Part shown: positions 12,301-25,833 of the stretch, one piece after another | Position numbering within the stretch: position 1 is the first letter of the stretch | Layout: each line of letters starts with the position of its first letter | Assembly (NCBI GenBank): GCA_013350335.1 | Contig: CM023534.1 | Coordinates: 6,539,542 to 6,603,541, forward strand | DNA from: Chimonanthus salicifolius | Taxonomy: Eukaryota; Streptophyta; Magnoliopsida; Laurales; Calycanthaceae | DNA: 64,000 nt | Reading direction: 5' to 3' | The notes under the pieces: generated by a model | Databases searched by the model: none | What the model was told of the DNA's origin: nothing | What the model saw: the letters and a program-made list of their open reading frames with translations, nothing else | Program-made: the position numbers and the translations under genes

Positions 12301-15300
12301 TGTATAAAAAAAATTCTCCTACTTTTTGGTCCTAATTTTCTAACTACTGTACTGACCATAGAAACCCAAATTGCTTCATCTCAATAAAGCTGCTGACAGA
12401 AGCAGCCTAATTTTCTAATGTGGCATAGTTCTCAATTGTTATGTATCTATTCTGATGAATTGGGTTTTTCAGGTTCCTGTGTTTTAACATCTTTCATGTA
12501 ATGAGTCCCCATGTCTACATTCAAGTTACATAATCTCCATGCAATATTCTCCAATGATACTGAATGAACAAATACCATTGCAGGATACTGCCACTTTAGG
12601 TGTTGTCATTGTTAGACATTGTGGATATACTGCTGTTGTAAAAGTGTTGGGGGATGCTAAGAAGGGAACTAATTCAGTTGAGGATATTGATATTGATGAT
12701 CAGCCGGATGGAGGAGCTAATGCCTTGAGTATTAACAGGTAATTATACATGTAATTCCAGTTACATGCAAATATGAAGTTACAGCATATGCATTAGACAA
12801 TCAAATGAATCTAGAGAAACTATATGATCCTCAATCTCAAGTTTTTATTTATGGGTCATGGTTTAGCGGTTCATGCCATAGGTATTTGGGCTCCAAACTA
12901 GGGATTGACCATGCTACAAAAATATTCTTGATAGGGCAATACTCACCACTTGGGTTGAGAACCTGTAAATATATGGTTATTTCAGATAGTATGGGTCAAA
13001 ATGCACGACGAAGAGGTTCTCTGTTTCACCTTTTGAGAGTAAAATTTTTATTGTATTTCATCAGATTTCAAAATATTTTTGGCAGCTTAAGAGTTCTACT
13101 ACACAAGTCATGTAATACAGAATCATCTGTTGGAGGTCAACAATGTCCTTCACAATCTGATGATCTGAAGATGTATAGGAGCTTGGTGCGGAGAGTACTT
13201 AGTGATAGCTTGACCCATTTACTAGTGTTGCCTGATGTTACTGAAAGGACTATCAGATGGGAGCTAGGTTCATGTTGGGTACAACACCTACAGAAACAGG
13301 AGACTCCAAGTAACAGTTCTAAGGACAGTATGGAAGATGACAAGTTAGAACCCGATGTTAAAGGTCTTGGGAAGCAATTTGAGCTGTTGAAGAAGATAAA
13401 GAAGAAGAATAATACGAAGAGTGGTGAACCTAATGTGGTGAAAAAGGATTCTAGCATCAACAGTACGCATGCGAAAGAAACAGCTGATTCCTTGGAGCTC
13501 AAAACTGGTGAATGTGACAGCAAGGTTGCAGTAGAAAGGTTACTTCCTGAAGCAGCCTTAATGCGTTTGAAAGAATCTGGAACTGGTCTTCATCAAAAGG
13601 TCTTTTTCTCTTCTTTTGAAAATACCATGTTATGATTAACTTGTCATTATTATCCTAGTATCCCTTGTCAATCGAGAAAATTTGTCATAGTTTTGGTACT
13701 AGTAATTGGAAGTATGGAGTAAGACGATCAAAACTGGTAAGCTTTTCTTACAATATTTTTTATAATAATTTAACAAAGAGGAGATATTTCATTTGCATAA
13801 TTGATGCACCATATTCAGGACCAGTCCCCTGCACAGGTCTCTCCTGGGCCACATCCAGTCATGTCTTCTGGAAGTGGGTGGTGGGACAGAAAAGTCTTAG
13901 TCATAGATAAGGGTTATCCTAAAAATCACCTTTGTTGGGAACAGGTAAAAACTTAAGGGCCCAAATGATTTAAGGGTATTGGACTGAGGGTGATACATTC
14001 CAACAGAGCACTTCAAATGGGATAACATTTGAAAACACACCAATTCAATGGGGAAAGGTCAATAACTACTTTAGAATCACCAGATGGGTCCTCAGGAATA
14101 TTGCTCTTGTGGCCAGATGTATTTTTATCATTTCCCACAATAGCAAAAGTTCTTATGGTTCAAATAAAGTCTTGCTTTGATAATTTTTCCTAAGGTGCCA
14201 CAGAAAATTCACATTGACATGAACATCATTTTTTGTCAACTTAATGCATTATTGATTATTTTCTGCTTGAAACAGTCAATTGATGAGCTCATCGACATGG
14301 CTCATAAGTACTATGATGGCGTTGCTATCCCAAAGCTGGTAATCTACTTTCTTGTATATGAGTCCTCAAGTTTCCAGATCCAATGCTCTGAAGCCCTTTA
14401 GTTTCTGAGTTTATATTTTGATTCCTGTAGATAGCAGATTTTGGCTCACTTGAACTTTCTCCTGTTGATGGACGGACACTAACTGATTTCATGCATACAC
14501 GAGGATTGCAAATGCGTTCCTTGGGACGTGTGGTGAGTACTCTAATAGTCATTTGTCAAATTTTCCTTTTGACTCTTCATACTTGGGACTGTTGATGTCA
14601 AGTTCTTCCCAATTTAACCCAAGGGTATGTCACTGTCGGATATCTCAAAACATTAAAATTAATATCTCACATAAAAAAATATATTTTTTTATCTTTCTAA
14701 GAGGTATAATTGAACAGCATTATTTCTTTTAGGATGGATGTATGGCCCTTGGACAGGGGGTATGTGACCTGTGCTCGTTAACCCCTTGAAAGGGTTCCTA
14801 TTGAGGGACATCTGAGGTCTATAATAGATGGACTTGTTTGGATTTTGAAATTCAAATTTTGACTTAACCTGATTTTTGAAATAATTATGTTCTCTCTGCT
14901 TCACTATTTTCTCTTGTAATTTTCTGGGTGATAATTTGTGGCATTCGGGGCTGCATTTTGATATTGCAAGCTGTTGTACGCAGACATAGTCTAAAAGAAA
15001 TTCTGCAAGTAGATTTATTGAGACCTACATTGAAGATGCTGATTGGCTATGGTGTGGGTGCAAATACTGTCTAAAGATATGTTGCACGGATTCCTCAAGA
15101 TATGTGACACACTTATGTCGGGCATTTGCACCTGTGTCAGACACTTGCACTTGTTCTTCATGAACTCTTCTATTACTTTTTAACATTGTTTTCTTAGATA
15201 ACTAAAGTTTTACAACAACTTTCTTCTTTTAAAATCTAATTAAAATATTGATATGAAATCTTAATTGTTCAAAGTAAAATTAGTAATTATTTTCTATTGG

Positions 15301-18300
15301 TGTTATTTTTGCTTCTTATTTTCATTTGAAATAAATTTAATTTATATTTATTTAAACATGGTATTGTGTTGTAACGACCCGCCCTCAACCAGGCTCACCT
15401 CCTTGTGGAGTTCCCCTCCTCCTTCCATTGGTGACCTGATTCAAGCACCGTGAGTTCTAGAAGTTGCATCCCCAGTCCCAGTCACTGCTCGGATTTTGGT
15501 CACCGAGTACACCCTTCAGGACTGGGCAATCACATGTGTTCCCTTTGTCCTATTCTTTTGTTTTGCCAAGTTTGACACCTCGCACCCTTGTTGATCTTTG
15601 ACTCTCGCATCCATTTCCATGCAACTTAGGTCTTAGGATGGGATATCTGTGACTCGGGCATTAATGTATTACTATGTTGTTTCATTCAAATCCTGGTACC
15701 AGCAGTTACTCAGACCAAATACTGATGTACTTGGTAGTATTGTATTTAGGTTATTAGATTAGATATTGATACTTTTGTCTTGTATGCTGTTGAGCTCTAG
15801 GCACAAATTTAGTTCTTAAGGAACTACTTAGTTACTACATTTAAGACCATATGAAAGTTTCATGCCCATCTAATGTAGTAGGTTCGATGTCCATTTTGAA
15901 CTAGTAAGGTGATGCATCCTTAGAGGTACCTTTAATCTAAGTTACTTTGGTATTTGAAAGGCGGGTCCAGGATCCACAAATCTCTGGCTATGATATATAT
16001 ATACACTAAAACTGAATTTTTATTATCAAATGTATTTTTGTTGTCGTACTTTATAATTTCCAATTATTCTGTTTTCCTTCTTTTGGGTTCAGTATATGTC
16101 TATTATACTTGTACCTTTTTCTGGATTAATTATAGTTAACATTGAAAAGAAATCTGTTTTTATGAACTTTCGTGGTTGAATGAGCCATATCTGATTTGTT
16201 TCCATACTTATTTCCCATTTCTTGTATTACTCAACATGGCCCTTCTAGGATTCGACAGATTGGAAATTATAACCTTAGTAATTTTAGTTTCTATCTCCTC
16301 AAATAAACAGGTTGAACTTGCAGAGAAGCTTCCTCATATACAATCACTTTGTGTTCATGAGATGGTTACACGAGCCTTCAAGCATATTCTACAAGCTGTC
16401 ATTGTGGCTGTTGGGAATGTAACAGACATGGGTGCTGCAATAGCTGCATGTTTGAATATATTACTGGGGTCTTCGACAAAGGAAAACTGTGATCAAGACT
16501 TAAATGATGACCACGATCTCAAAATGAGGTGGTTAGAGAACTTCTTATCCAAAAGATTTGGTTGGAGATTGGAAGATGAGTTCCAGCACTTAAGGAAGTT
16601 TGCGATTCTCCGAGGGCTTTGCCATAAGGTACCATCTCTTCACTATAAATATAATCAGAAATTCAGAACATAGATTCTTGCAATCCACTTCATGAGAATT
16701 ATATGTTTCTCAACTTGAGGATGTTTGTGAGACCCATGAACTGGTGATCCTGACCATTGATCTAATGGGTCTTGTATCTACTTAGTTACCATCCCCTATG
16801 GCCACTTATGTGCAGCCACTCATGCACAACCTATGTGGGGTCCACATGGGATATGGGAATGGATTCATTTTAAAGATATATGCTTGCCTGCTTGGGTAGG
16901 CAGTGTTTCTTAAGGTCCCAAAACTCATGGTGCCATAAGTCATGAGCTTTATCTAATGGTAAGTGTAAACTCAGAATATGGTCAATTGGATAAGAATCCA
17001 ATACACATGGGAAGGTAGAGGGCTTCTTATGTGAGAGAGGGAGAGAGGGGTGGGTAGTGTTTACAACTGGGATCCAGGTACAATATGTTCTTGTCCATTA
17101 ACAATACAAGTGAAACCCATTAAATTAACAATTCATATCATTGAAAGTATTAATTGTCCAAGTACAATATGTTCCTGTCGAAGGTGAATTTCTTATATTA
17201 CATTGCTTGGATTCAGGTTGGTCTCGAGTTAGTTCCTAAAGATTATGACATGGATGGTCCAAATCCTTTTAAGAGATCTGACATTATCAGCATGGTCCCT
17301 GTGTATAAGGTGAGTTATAAGATCTTTTGTGTTTGACTTTGGATTTTGCCTTCAAATGCATCCAAAGATAGTTTTAACCTTCTACTGGAATTTGGTTTTA
17401 TAGCATGTGGCATGCTCATCAGCAGATGGACGGAACTTATTGGAATCATCCAAGACCGCATTGGATAAAGGAAAGCTAGATGATGCTGTCAAACATGGCA
17501 CAAAGGTGTTCTAAACTCATCTCAACATTTCATATAAACTTCGCCGCGTATTGTTTATTATTTTGAAAATATCATTGCCATTCATTGATTGTTTCTGTAC
17601 ATTATATATTTGAAGGCACTGTCAAAGATGATAGCTGTCTGTGGTCCCTACCACCGAATGACTGCTAGTTCATACAGTCTTTTAGCAGTAGTTCTTTATC
17701 ATACAGGAGATTTTAATCAGGTAACTGCAAGTGCAGTACATTTCAATATTTCTATTACATTTTGCTTCTCCTCCAAATTTATACCTTCCTCAATATGGCA
17801 TATAGAAGTTTTTGCTCTCTTGGGATGATGCATCTTATGTTGCACACTGCATGTAATGTGTAACATATACTCATGCATGGTCAGTTACAGCGAAATGTTA
17901 CATTTCTAATTACTTATATTGCTTTTCTTCATGTAAAGATTCATTAGCATATAATAGAAAAAAAAATCTCTTTAAGTCCTAAAAAATGTTAATGATTCAC
18001 ATATTTTCTTTTTTAAATATTTTAATTCTCTGTTTGATCCCTTAGCTGTACCCTAAACTGATTATATGTAACTACCATTCTAGATAATACATTGACATCA
18101 CAACAGTTTAAAAAATTTACATTTTAGTGATTAGTTGTTCAATTTTTTATTTTTTTTTTGAAAGGTGGGATTGTAAGGTGTAAGGTGGACCTAGGCATGT
18201 TTTTTTTTATTGAAGTGCACCTGTGCCTCTCCTAGCATAAATTAGGCGCAAAAGGAAGGCATGCTTTGACCAGTACCCTTTTTATAGTGATAACATGTAT

Positions 18301-21300
18301 TATATACTATTCTCAAGTTCTAATTAAGAATGTAAGTCATCAAAGAGCAGAAGTGTGGGATCCAAAAATCATATGGGTATGGAAAATGCATGCATACACA
18401 TTGGGCCATATAATGCCTCCTCACATTGATTTATGTGTTTGGGCAAACAAATGAATTTTTAGTTAGCTCTAACATGTGATGTGTTGAGTGATAGTAATTT
18501 CTTTTTTAATCTTATTCAGTCATTTAGCTTTTCTCCTTGAATAGGCAATTATCTATCAACAAAAGGCTCTTGATATAAATGAGAGGGAGCTTGGCCTTGA
18601 CCACCCTGATACAATGAAAAGCTATGGGGATCTTTCTGTCTTTTACTACCGTCTCCAACACACTGAACTAGCTCTGAAGTAAGTCAAAGATATCCATCTC
18701 TCTTGCTAGAAATTACCTTCACCTACAATTGATATTTTCCTATACTGTCCTATACATTTGACTAAATTGCTCTCTGCTGTTCTTTTCTTAGTAATGCATG
18801 TGTCCTTATCTTACATCTTATCTATTGAATTAGGAACTAAGGAATTAAAAATGATGTTGCCGTGTTGCTCTTAGTAAAGAATTGACTGCTAAGGGAAGTA
18901 TCACTTGGTAGTTAGTAAGCAGAAAAAATAATAAGAAACCCAACATTGTTTAAATATGCTATGGAAGTTTTGCAATTATAGTAACCATTTTGAAGGAGTA
19001 TTCTTGTAATAAATATTCACTTCTTGTCTAGATTTTTAATGGTTATGAGTCATACATATTTGTGTTTTTGGATCACGACACTCAGTTCATGTACATCCTT
19101 AGGTTTGTTCATAACTTATGAAATGCTGAGGAATTGTGAATCATTGATCTTTGATTGCTAGCTTAAATGTTGGATCTAAGGATATTTAATTCCGAAAATA
19201 GAGAAGATTGGATTTTCACCATTTGAATTGGTAAAGTTTTTAGTGCATGATTGGTCTGAGTAGTTCACTCAGATCATCGCAAGCTCAAATGCACCCCTGA
19301 CCATTGAACATGCAAGATGATGTAATCATATTCCTGTTAAAAAACAGAATTCTGTAAAAGTCAAAAGCCAAAATTCAGCATTCTTCAAGGAGAAACAGTT
19401 TATAAATAGGAGTTTGATAAACTAGAAGTTACGCTGACATTCAAACTTTTCCATTTTTCCTTTTATTCTTGTTTTGCTCAAGTTATTTTGCAGGTGAATG
19501 ACTTATCATTTGATAATGCCAGGTTCATGTGCTTTTAGACTCTACTTGTCCTACAAAGCACTTGAATCTGGTACGAGCACATTGTTTCTGAAGATGAGCA
19601 ATGCATGCAATTTCATATAATTATGGTAAAATTATTCTATTTACTAGCTAATAGAATTATGATAATTAGCTGCTGCTCTTTTTGCACTAGATCAGGATGA
19701 CAAGATTGATTACTACAGATTTAAATTTCCAAAGTGGCAGTTTGATGTGGTTGTAGTTTTATTCATCTTTACTTATCTCTCTCTTTTCAGGTATGTCAAC
19801 CGTGCTTTATACCTTCTTCATTTCACATGTGGGCTGTCACATCCAAACACTGCTGCAACATATATAAATGTAGCTATGATGGAAGAGGGGATGGGAAATG
19901 TTAATGTTGCTCTCAGATACCTTCATGAGGCCCTTAAGTGCAATCAAAGATTATTGGGAGCTGATCACATCCAAGTATCTCTCCTCTCTTTGCACACATT
20001 TCCTGTTTGATCTGTAAACTCCATTATTCTTCTGTTCTCTCTCATCATCATGAAGATATAAATGATCCAACTCGTAAACATATTGAACATTCATAGTCAT
20101 GATATTTATATGCCATGCAGCATGGACACTTATCTCTAATGTATAGATACTTCTCATGTTATGAATTAAAGGTATTTGATGATACAGATTTTAGTATTAT
20201 CTTATATCTACATGAATATGTTGGCACGTCGAGTTTCTCAGTTTTCTTGATCCCACCTTTGTTTCCATGTCTGCCGAACATGTCTTACCATCCAAATTAC
20301 CTGGATATGAATTAGGAGTTACTGGACCTATTATTAACTTTTTAGAAAAGATTGACAACGTTTCTCTATAACAATATAATTAATACAGAGTTTGTTTCTT
20401 CATCTAACAGACTGCTGCAAGCTATCATGCCATTGCCATAGCTCTTTCACTGATGGATGCCTATTCCCTAAGTATGCAACATGAGCAAACAACACTCCGG
20501 ATACTAAAATCAAAACTTGGAACTGAGGATCTTCGTACTCAGGTAGCCTCTACACACAATGAATGGCATATTGTTTTGCATTTAATTATAATGTAATATT
20601 ATTACCATATTCATTCCTACATATTTCTAATGCAGGATGCTGCTGCATGGCTTGAGTATTTCGAATCAAAAGCATTGGAGCAGCAAGAGGCTGCTCGAAA
20701 TGGTACTCCAAAACCTGATGCATCCATTGCAAGCAAAGGTCACCTTAGGTACTGATATGGTATTTCCAACTACTTGGTGAAACAAGATAACTATGTTTCT
20801 GGAATCTGGTATCTGAAACCAGATGATCCGTTGTTTCAGTGTTTCAGATCTTCTTGATTACATCAACCCAGACAACTGCACGAAAGGAAGAGATGCTCAG
20901 AAGAGGCGTCGTGCAAAGGTATTTACAAATTATGGCATCTTTACTGATTCTACACTTGATGGCTACAATGATAAGGCATGATGATAATGAGAACATTGAT
21001 GATGATTATGAACCTTGTTAGTTGAAGAGAAACTTGTTAAAAAAACTGGAAATTTTTTTTTGGAAACCATCAACTTATAAATGGTCATTCACTGAAACAT
21101 TTGATGTGGAACAAAAACATGTTGGTTAGTGGCCCACCTATTTCCATATCACAATTTTAAGGTTTTGAGGTTCTTTTCATTCTTTTTGAAGCATTAAAAT
21201 ACAGAGATAAATTTACTTGTTGAGAGAGTGTAGGGATTGTTGGTATACTGACCTTGCAATTGATTCAAATACTTTGGCCTTTGTCATTCTGCTGAGTTGA

Positions 21301-21404
21301 AGCCACATGGGGTGGGACACACACACACACACACACACACAAGAAATGATCAGGTGGAAGGTCAGTCCCTGATCTCTCTCTCTCTGAGTGTGTATGCGTG
21401 TGTC

Positions 21405-21440
<36 letters not shown>

Positions 21441-23319
21441 ATTCTCTGGCCTTTCTGTAAGATACTCTATCCTTGTCAAGTTATCCACCATGTCAGCTCT
21501 CTGTCTCTTATTGGCTTTTTAACTTTCTCCTTTCCATGATGCATAGGTTTTGCAGAACAGCGATAGACCTGGCCAAGAAATAACTGATGAGAGTAGCATG
21601 CTGCAAGATGTTGGATTGTTAACAACACATTCGGTGTCAGAAGATGCTAGTGTGGAAGAAAGCTTGAAAGAATCTCAACCAGAAAAATTTAAAGAAAATG
21701 ACAATATCAACTCACTTGAGCCAGCAGTAGTGCGTGAAGTTTTTCCAGAAGATACATCTGATGAAGGGTGGCAAGAGGCTAACTCCAAAGGACGCTATGG
21801 AAATTTTGGAGGCCGGAAGTTCAGCCAGAGAAGGCCTGCTCTTGCAAAGCTAAACATAAATGGTGCAGAGCCTTCAAATTTTAGAGATCCCAATTATAAG
21901 AGGAAGACCATTTCACCAGCTCGAAAAGCGAGTTCTGTGGCCCCAAGAACCCCTTCAACTGACATGACTGCTGGAAAGATCATGAAGGTGCCGAGTGTCA
22001 GTGGTGGAGAGGATCCAAACAAACTGCTGGGAAAGAACCCAGGTGCAGATGGTCCATTGAAACAAGGCCCAAAATTAACAGCAACCAGCAAGATAAGTTC
22101 AACCCCACCAACACTGGGCTCCATGGCTTCAAAGACACTGTCCTACAAAGAAGTAGCTGTAGCACCTCCTGGTACCTTGAAGCCAACACTAGAGAACCAA
22201 GAGGAGAAAAGCAAGGGAACAGTTGGTACCCATCTCTGCAGTGATTCATCAAATGAATCCAGGGTAGATTCTTCAAATGAATCCAAGGAAGAAGATAACA
22301 CCGGTGTGGAAGTAGCACCACCTATAGAGAACACAACTGCTGGTACTTCTGAGAAAGAAAATCAATTATCTACCATTGAGTCACCGTTGTCATCCAAATT
22401 GAAAAAGACTGCAATTGAGTGCGATGATAATACATGCCCATCGGAGGATAATAAGGTCACAGAGACAAATGGCAGCAAGCTCTCAGCTGCAGCTCAGCCA
22501 TTCAATCCAGGGGACTTGTCATTGATGACCAATCTGTTCAATTCGATTGCATTAGCTGCTTTCTATGATACAAGGGTAAATCATGGAATGATTTCACCCC
22601 AGGCAGTGGGAATTCCTGCACCACCTGTTACTTCTAGACTCCCCTGTGGCCCTAGATCACCTCTGTATTATAGAACTGGCCATACTTATCGTATGAAACC
22701 TGGTAATTTTAATGGTCAAACTGTCAATCCTCCGAGAATCATGAACCCGCATGCAGCGGAATTCATCCCAAGAAACGCATGCCAACAAGAGCCTGGAAAC
22801 AGCAATCCCGAAGATCAGAGTCATGGGGCAACTGACTCAAATACACAAACGGAGTTATTGGTTGGTGCAACGAATGAGTCATGTGCTTCAGACGATAAAA
22901 TCCATCACGAGGAAAGCATTCCAGAAGGTCAAGGAAGTGATGGGACAAGCAGAAGGAATGAGTTGCAGAGGTCAGAACTTGTAAAGCAGCTACTAGTTAG
23001 CCTTCTTCTGAAGTCCGCGCAGAATAAAACCCCGAGTGGCGAAACAAATTTTGATGTTTCGGACAGTTCTTCAGAACCAATTTATAGAGACAGTGCAATA
23101 ATAAAAGTTATTGATGGGAATGGAAGCAAAATGAGTTCAGAATCAGAGTCTTTGTCTGCTGATCATGGAATGTCGAAGACAATTGATGTGAATAAAAATA
23201 AAAACAAGGATGGAGAAGGATTTACAGTGGTTGCTAAGAGGAGAAGAAATAAGCAGCAGTTTAGCAATGCAGTAAATGGTTTGTACACCCAGCAATCCAT
23301 CTGCACTTCAGTCAACTGA
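3380..23319 (+). CDS. REC: REDUCED CHLOROPLAST COVERAGE (REC)/TSS family protein, CLU-like with TPRs
   Basis: Predicted 1744 aa. Exons: 3380-3449, 3547-3608, 3709-3801, 4355-4427, 7677-7973, 8825-8889, 10426-10557, 11165-11206, 11346-11879, 12584-12738, 13086-13599, 14276-14338, 14431-14532, 16311-16628, 17217-17309, 17404-17505, 17616-17720, 18545-18678, 19791-19974, 20411-20542, 20636-20748, 20840-20918, 21547-23319; the lengths sum to an exact multiple of three. The start [20 protein letters not shown] is the lysine-rich N-terminus typical of the family. Then come a CLU-N-like region, the conserved [12 protein letters not shown] (280-291), [14 protein letters not shown] (311-324), kinesin-light-chain-like TPRs (about 906-1090), and a long polar tail with [15 protein letters not shown] (from about 1223) and a C-terminal [16 protein letters not shown] (about 1712). 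Known family role: Arabidopsis REC proteins, relatives of FRIENDLY, set the cellular volume occupied by chloroplasts; they act in cytosol/nucleus. Intron 6 is GC-AG. Which REC paralogue this is cannot be told by eye. Confidence 0.93.
5305..5440 (+). mobile_element. SINE family A, worn copy in REC intron 4
   Basis: Shares the family body CTTGGTGTGTCTTACGAGTAGTG...CATCCG and ends in a poly(A) tail (5427-5436), as in the copies at 24358, 6760 and 49512. The tRNA-related head is barely visible. Confidence 0.5.
5945..6233. mobile_element. hAT-like ATCGGCCGAT MITE, reference copy
   Basis: Perfect terminal inverted repeats CAGGGGTTTAAA / TTTAAACCCCTG and a perfect 8-bp target duplication ATCTAATA (5937-5944 and 6234-6241). 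The interior is almost wholly made of the self-complementary ATATCGGCCGATAT in direct and overlapping copies; CGGCCGAT occurs 11 times. It lies in intron 4 of the REC gene. No coding capacity. Confidence 0.88.
6760..6880 (+). mobile_element. SINE family A, copy in REC intron 4
   Basis: Has a B-box-like GGGTTTGAGTC, then CCTTGGTATATTTTAGGAGTGGCGGATTCATCCG, ATAAATTC and a poly(A) tail. The body matches the copies at 24358 and 49512. Confidence 0.6.
8636..8706 (-). mobile_element. tRNA-like SINE head (minus strand) in REC intron 5
   Basis: Read on the minus strand it resembles a tRNA: A box TTAGAGTGATGGTAAGG, a stem-loop CTCCAGAAAGTGGGAG, and B box GAGTTCGATTCCC. It has no clean acceptor stem, so it is likely the promoter part of a SINE rather than a tRNA gene; the body may extend left to about 8395. 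Confidence 0.45.
8890..10425 (+). other. GC-AG intron 6 of the REC-family gene
   Basis: Exon 6 must join exon 7 so that ...GDYFEME reads into [14 protein letters not shown]. The only boundary giving this is GAG/GCAAGT at 8889/8890 with the acceptor TGTAG at 10425. The donor is therefore GC, in the favourable context AG/GCAAGT seen in the minor GC-AG class of U2-type introns. The intron also carries a SINE fragment (10160-10290). Confidence 0.75.
10160..10290 (+). mobile_element. SINE family B copy in REC intron 6
   Basis: B box AGTTCGAGTCCTG, then CACGTGGTTTACGGGGGACT and CTAGAGTTTTACCCAACACC, ending in CGTCGTAAAAAAAC. A minus-strand relative at 40225-40322 shares this body (CATCTGGAGTTTTACCTAA), so it is a dispersed repeat. 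Confidence 0.65.
21317..21440. repeat. Compound microsatellite in REC intron 22
   Basis: (AC)12 at 21317-21340, CT runs at 21374-21385 and 21404-21427, and an AT run at 21428-21440. This is simple sequence; open frames across it are artefacts. Confidence 0.9.
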
Positions 23320-23640
23320 AGGTAAAATAAACAAAGGCAGCATATCATGCAGTAAAGCAGTGAAGTGCTATCGATGGATTCATTGTGGAAAGAGGGGTTT
23401 TGACAATGGAAAGAGGAGTTTTACAGATGAGGTGTTTCTTTTTCTCGTTGTCCCTTTACTATCTCTAACCAGCAGAAGTCTTGGAACATTCATCACCTAC
23501 AATATCTATCAAAGCAGTTCGCCCAATCCATTCAGGTTGATCGTTATACAGTCCCTTGGTAGGTTCTGAAAACATTGTATGAAATCAACTGTTTCATTTT
23601 TATAGAGTTCATAAATCATCAATAAAAATATGTCAAGTTA
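23320..23640 (+). other. 3' UTR of the REC-family gene with poly(A) signal
   Basis: Downstream of the TGA at 23317-23319 the sequence holds no gene. An AATAAA hexamer at 23621-23626 is a good candidate polyadenylation signal, which would give a 3' UTR of about 320 nt. Confidence 0.5.
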
Positions 23641-24357
23641 TTGTCTCTAAGGATCACCTGAGACCCTTCATATTTTTTTGGTTAAAATACATTAATATTG
23701 TCTATTTGAAGAATCCTGAGGAGTGAGGACACTCTGGTTGGTTGAAGTTGAAAATGTTGGCAGTGCAACTTGAGATCCAGGGACTTCCAGGATAAAAATG
23801 GTTGAAAAAGGAAAAAAAAAAATATTTTTAAAAGAAAATAAAAGATAAGATAACTTCTCTTTCATGTGACCCCAGTTGGACTAAGATTTTTGAACTTGGT
23901 TGGGTACATAAATCAAAACCAATTGATAAAAAAAATAAAGATCTTAAATGATGTTTCTTAATTTGGGTTAGATCAAGTTTTGGTTTGAGACCACTCCACC
24001 CAATCCAGATTCATTTCAAGTCAGTCGGGTTGTTGCTTGTGCTAAAAAATTGCCAACCCTAGGCTGACTCATGTAGTCAGTGCAGAAGGGAAATATGAGT
24101 AAGAAAATCTCTCACGTGTTCTTAATTACTTATTATAAAACATTCCGATGCCCGTTTTCAGTTCCTTGAAAGTCTTGCAAGAAGTCGACCTACAAAGTGG
24201 TGGGAAACCTCCTCCACCAACCCAATTCATTAGCAACTACTTAGAACCATTACCAAAAATAATATCGTTTCCCCCGAGATTATCGATGATTGGTAATATC
24301 GATTTTTTTTTTAGATTTTCAGGTTTTTATTAGAAAATTCTACCCTTCTTTTTTCCG
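23641..24357. other. Intergenic DNA downstream of REC
   Basis: No gene is visible. Short A-runs and unremarkable AT-rich sequence; worn ATCG motifs occur near 24260-24310. Confidence 0.4.
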
Positions 24358-24499
24358 TCTCAAAAAGTGGGAGGATGCTGTGTTCGAGCCCCCATGGCCT
24401 AACCTTGGTGTGCCCTAGGAGTAGTGGGCTCATCTGTGGGGGTTTTATGGTGGATATCCTGCGGTTTTCCACATGTAAATTCAAAAAAAAAAAAAAAAA
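24358..24499 (+). mobile_element. SINE family A copy
   Basis: B box TGTTCGAGCCCCCATGG, the body CCTTGGTGTGCCCTAGGAGTAGTG and CTCATCTGTGGGGGTTTTA, then GTAAATTC and a long poly(A) (24482-24499). This is one of the best-kept copies of the family in the window. Confidence 0.72.
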
Positions 24500-25553
24500 C
24501 TCGTGAAAAATATAATATTTAAAAAATAATAAAAATATGATAAATGTAAATATTAATAAAAGTTTAAGAATAAAAAATAATTCAAAGTAAATTATTTTGA
24601 AGAGGCTAAAAATATGATTTAATTGTTTAAAATCAAAATGAATTTTGATAGACCTCATTTAAGCATGTATCTTTTCTTGGAATCTATAGTCCCAAATATT
24701 AGAGATATATTCTATGAGATTCACTAATCCTACTAAATTAAAGTGGTAATCTCTAATATATTAATTGCAAGAAATAAATCCTTGCATCTATTAAATTTAA
24801 GTAATAAATTAATTATTGATAGGGTTTCAATTCAGACATTCATTTAATTTAACTTGAATCAAGTGAATATATATCATAAAATTAATTTATTTAAAATTAC
24901 ATGTTGATAAACAGTTTCCTAGTTTTGTAAGGATTTTTGGTCTCATCTCATTGACACGTGCCATGTATTTTAAGAGGAATTTGTGACTCAATTAATCAAT
25001 TTAAGGTCAAATTGGGGTTGGGAGCGTCACGTGTGTTGAAAGTCAATTTTATAATATAAAGAGACGATAGTAAGTTGAGGTTAGATAAAATTCAATCTAA
25101 ACCATTAACTTTAATTCAATCAAATTTTGAGTTTCAATTGAAAAATTCAGAGAAATCAATTCACTCCAACTCTAACTCAATTTGAATTGAATTCTCTGAA
25201 TTTAACATCCATTCCATTAAATTTGACGGTGAAATCCACTAATTATTAATCATCCAAACATAAAAAACAAATTACCGACTATGAAGTTAAATTTAAAATT
25301 AATCCCTAACGCAGGTCGACTAGATGACTAAATATAAATATTTGCTATGGTGGGCTTAATAAGAATATCCTAGTTTATGATATAAAAAACTGAACGGTGC
25401 ATAAATTATCATGAGACTATAAAACTATTTAAAATGAGAACTATAAAATCATTTTATCTTTTTACTTTTAAGATTATTTATGATAGTAATATAAGTAACA
25501 GTCGAATGTCTCCACAGGGTTGGCTTAGTGGCCTTGGTGTTGAGATCTCAACC
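24500..25553. other. AT-rich intergenic DNA
   Basis: About 1 kb of AT-rich sequence with no supported gene. Short tRNA-like words (GGCTTAGTGG at 25522-25531) occur just before the hAT-like element. Confidence 0.4.
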
Positions 25554-25813
25554 CAGGGTCGAAAGTTCGGTAGAGATTTTTCTGTCTTTTCTTTTTCTTT
25601 AAAAAAAATAAAATTAATAAATATAAATATCTACTGATATCTAGGCCGATATTTATTTGTATCGGACGAATATCGACTGGGCTCATACTGATATTTGTTT
25701 TTTTTTAAATAAAAAATAAATAATAGGCTGATATTCAGCTGAATTTTTTTGTCTATCGGCCGAGGTATCTAAGCTTTGAAAATCACTCCTATTGGCCGAG
25801 ATTTCGACCCCTG
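25554..25813. mobile_element. hAT-like ATCGGCCGAT MITE, worn copy
   Basis: Left end CAGGGTCGAAAGTTCGG and right end CCGAGATTTCGACCCCTG are inverse of each other. The flanks TCTCAACC and CGTCAACC agree at 6 of 8. The interior holds worn TAGGCCGATATT and CTATCGGCCGAGG. The left end also resembles a tRNA T-arm, so a SINE origin of that part is an alternative. Confidence 0.5.
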
Positions 25814-25833
25814 CGTCAACCAAAGGGTTCTGA

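Noticed and set aside
15368..15560. Solo LTR-like stretch starting TGTAACGACCCGCCC in REC intron 13
   Set aside because: Resembles LTR starts of small plant retroelements, but no end or flank duplication could be defined.
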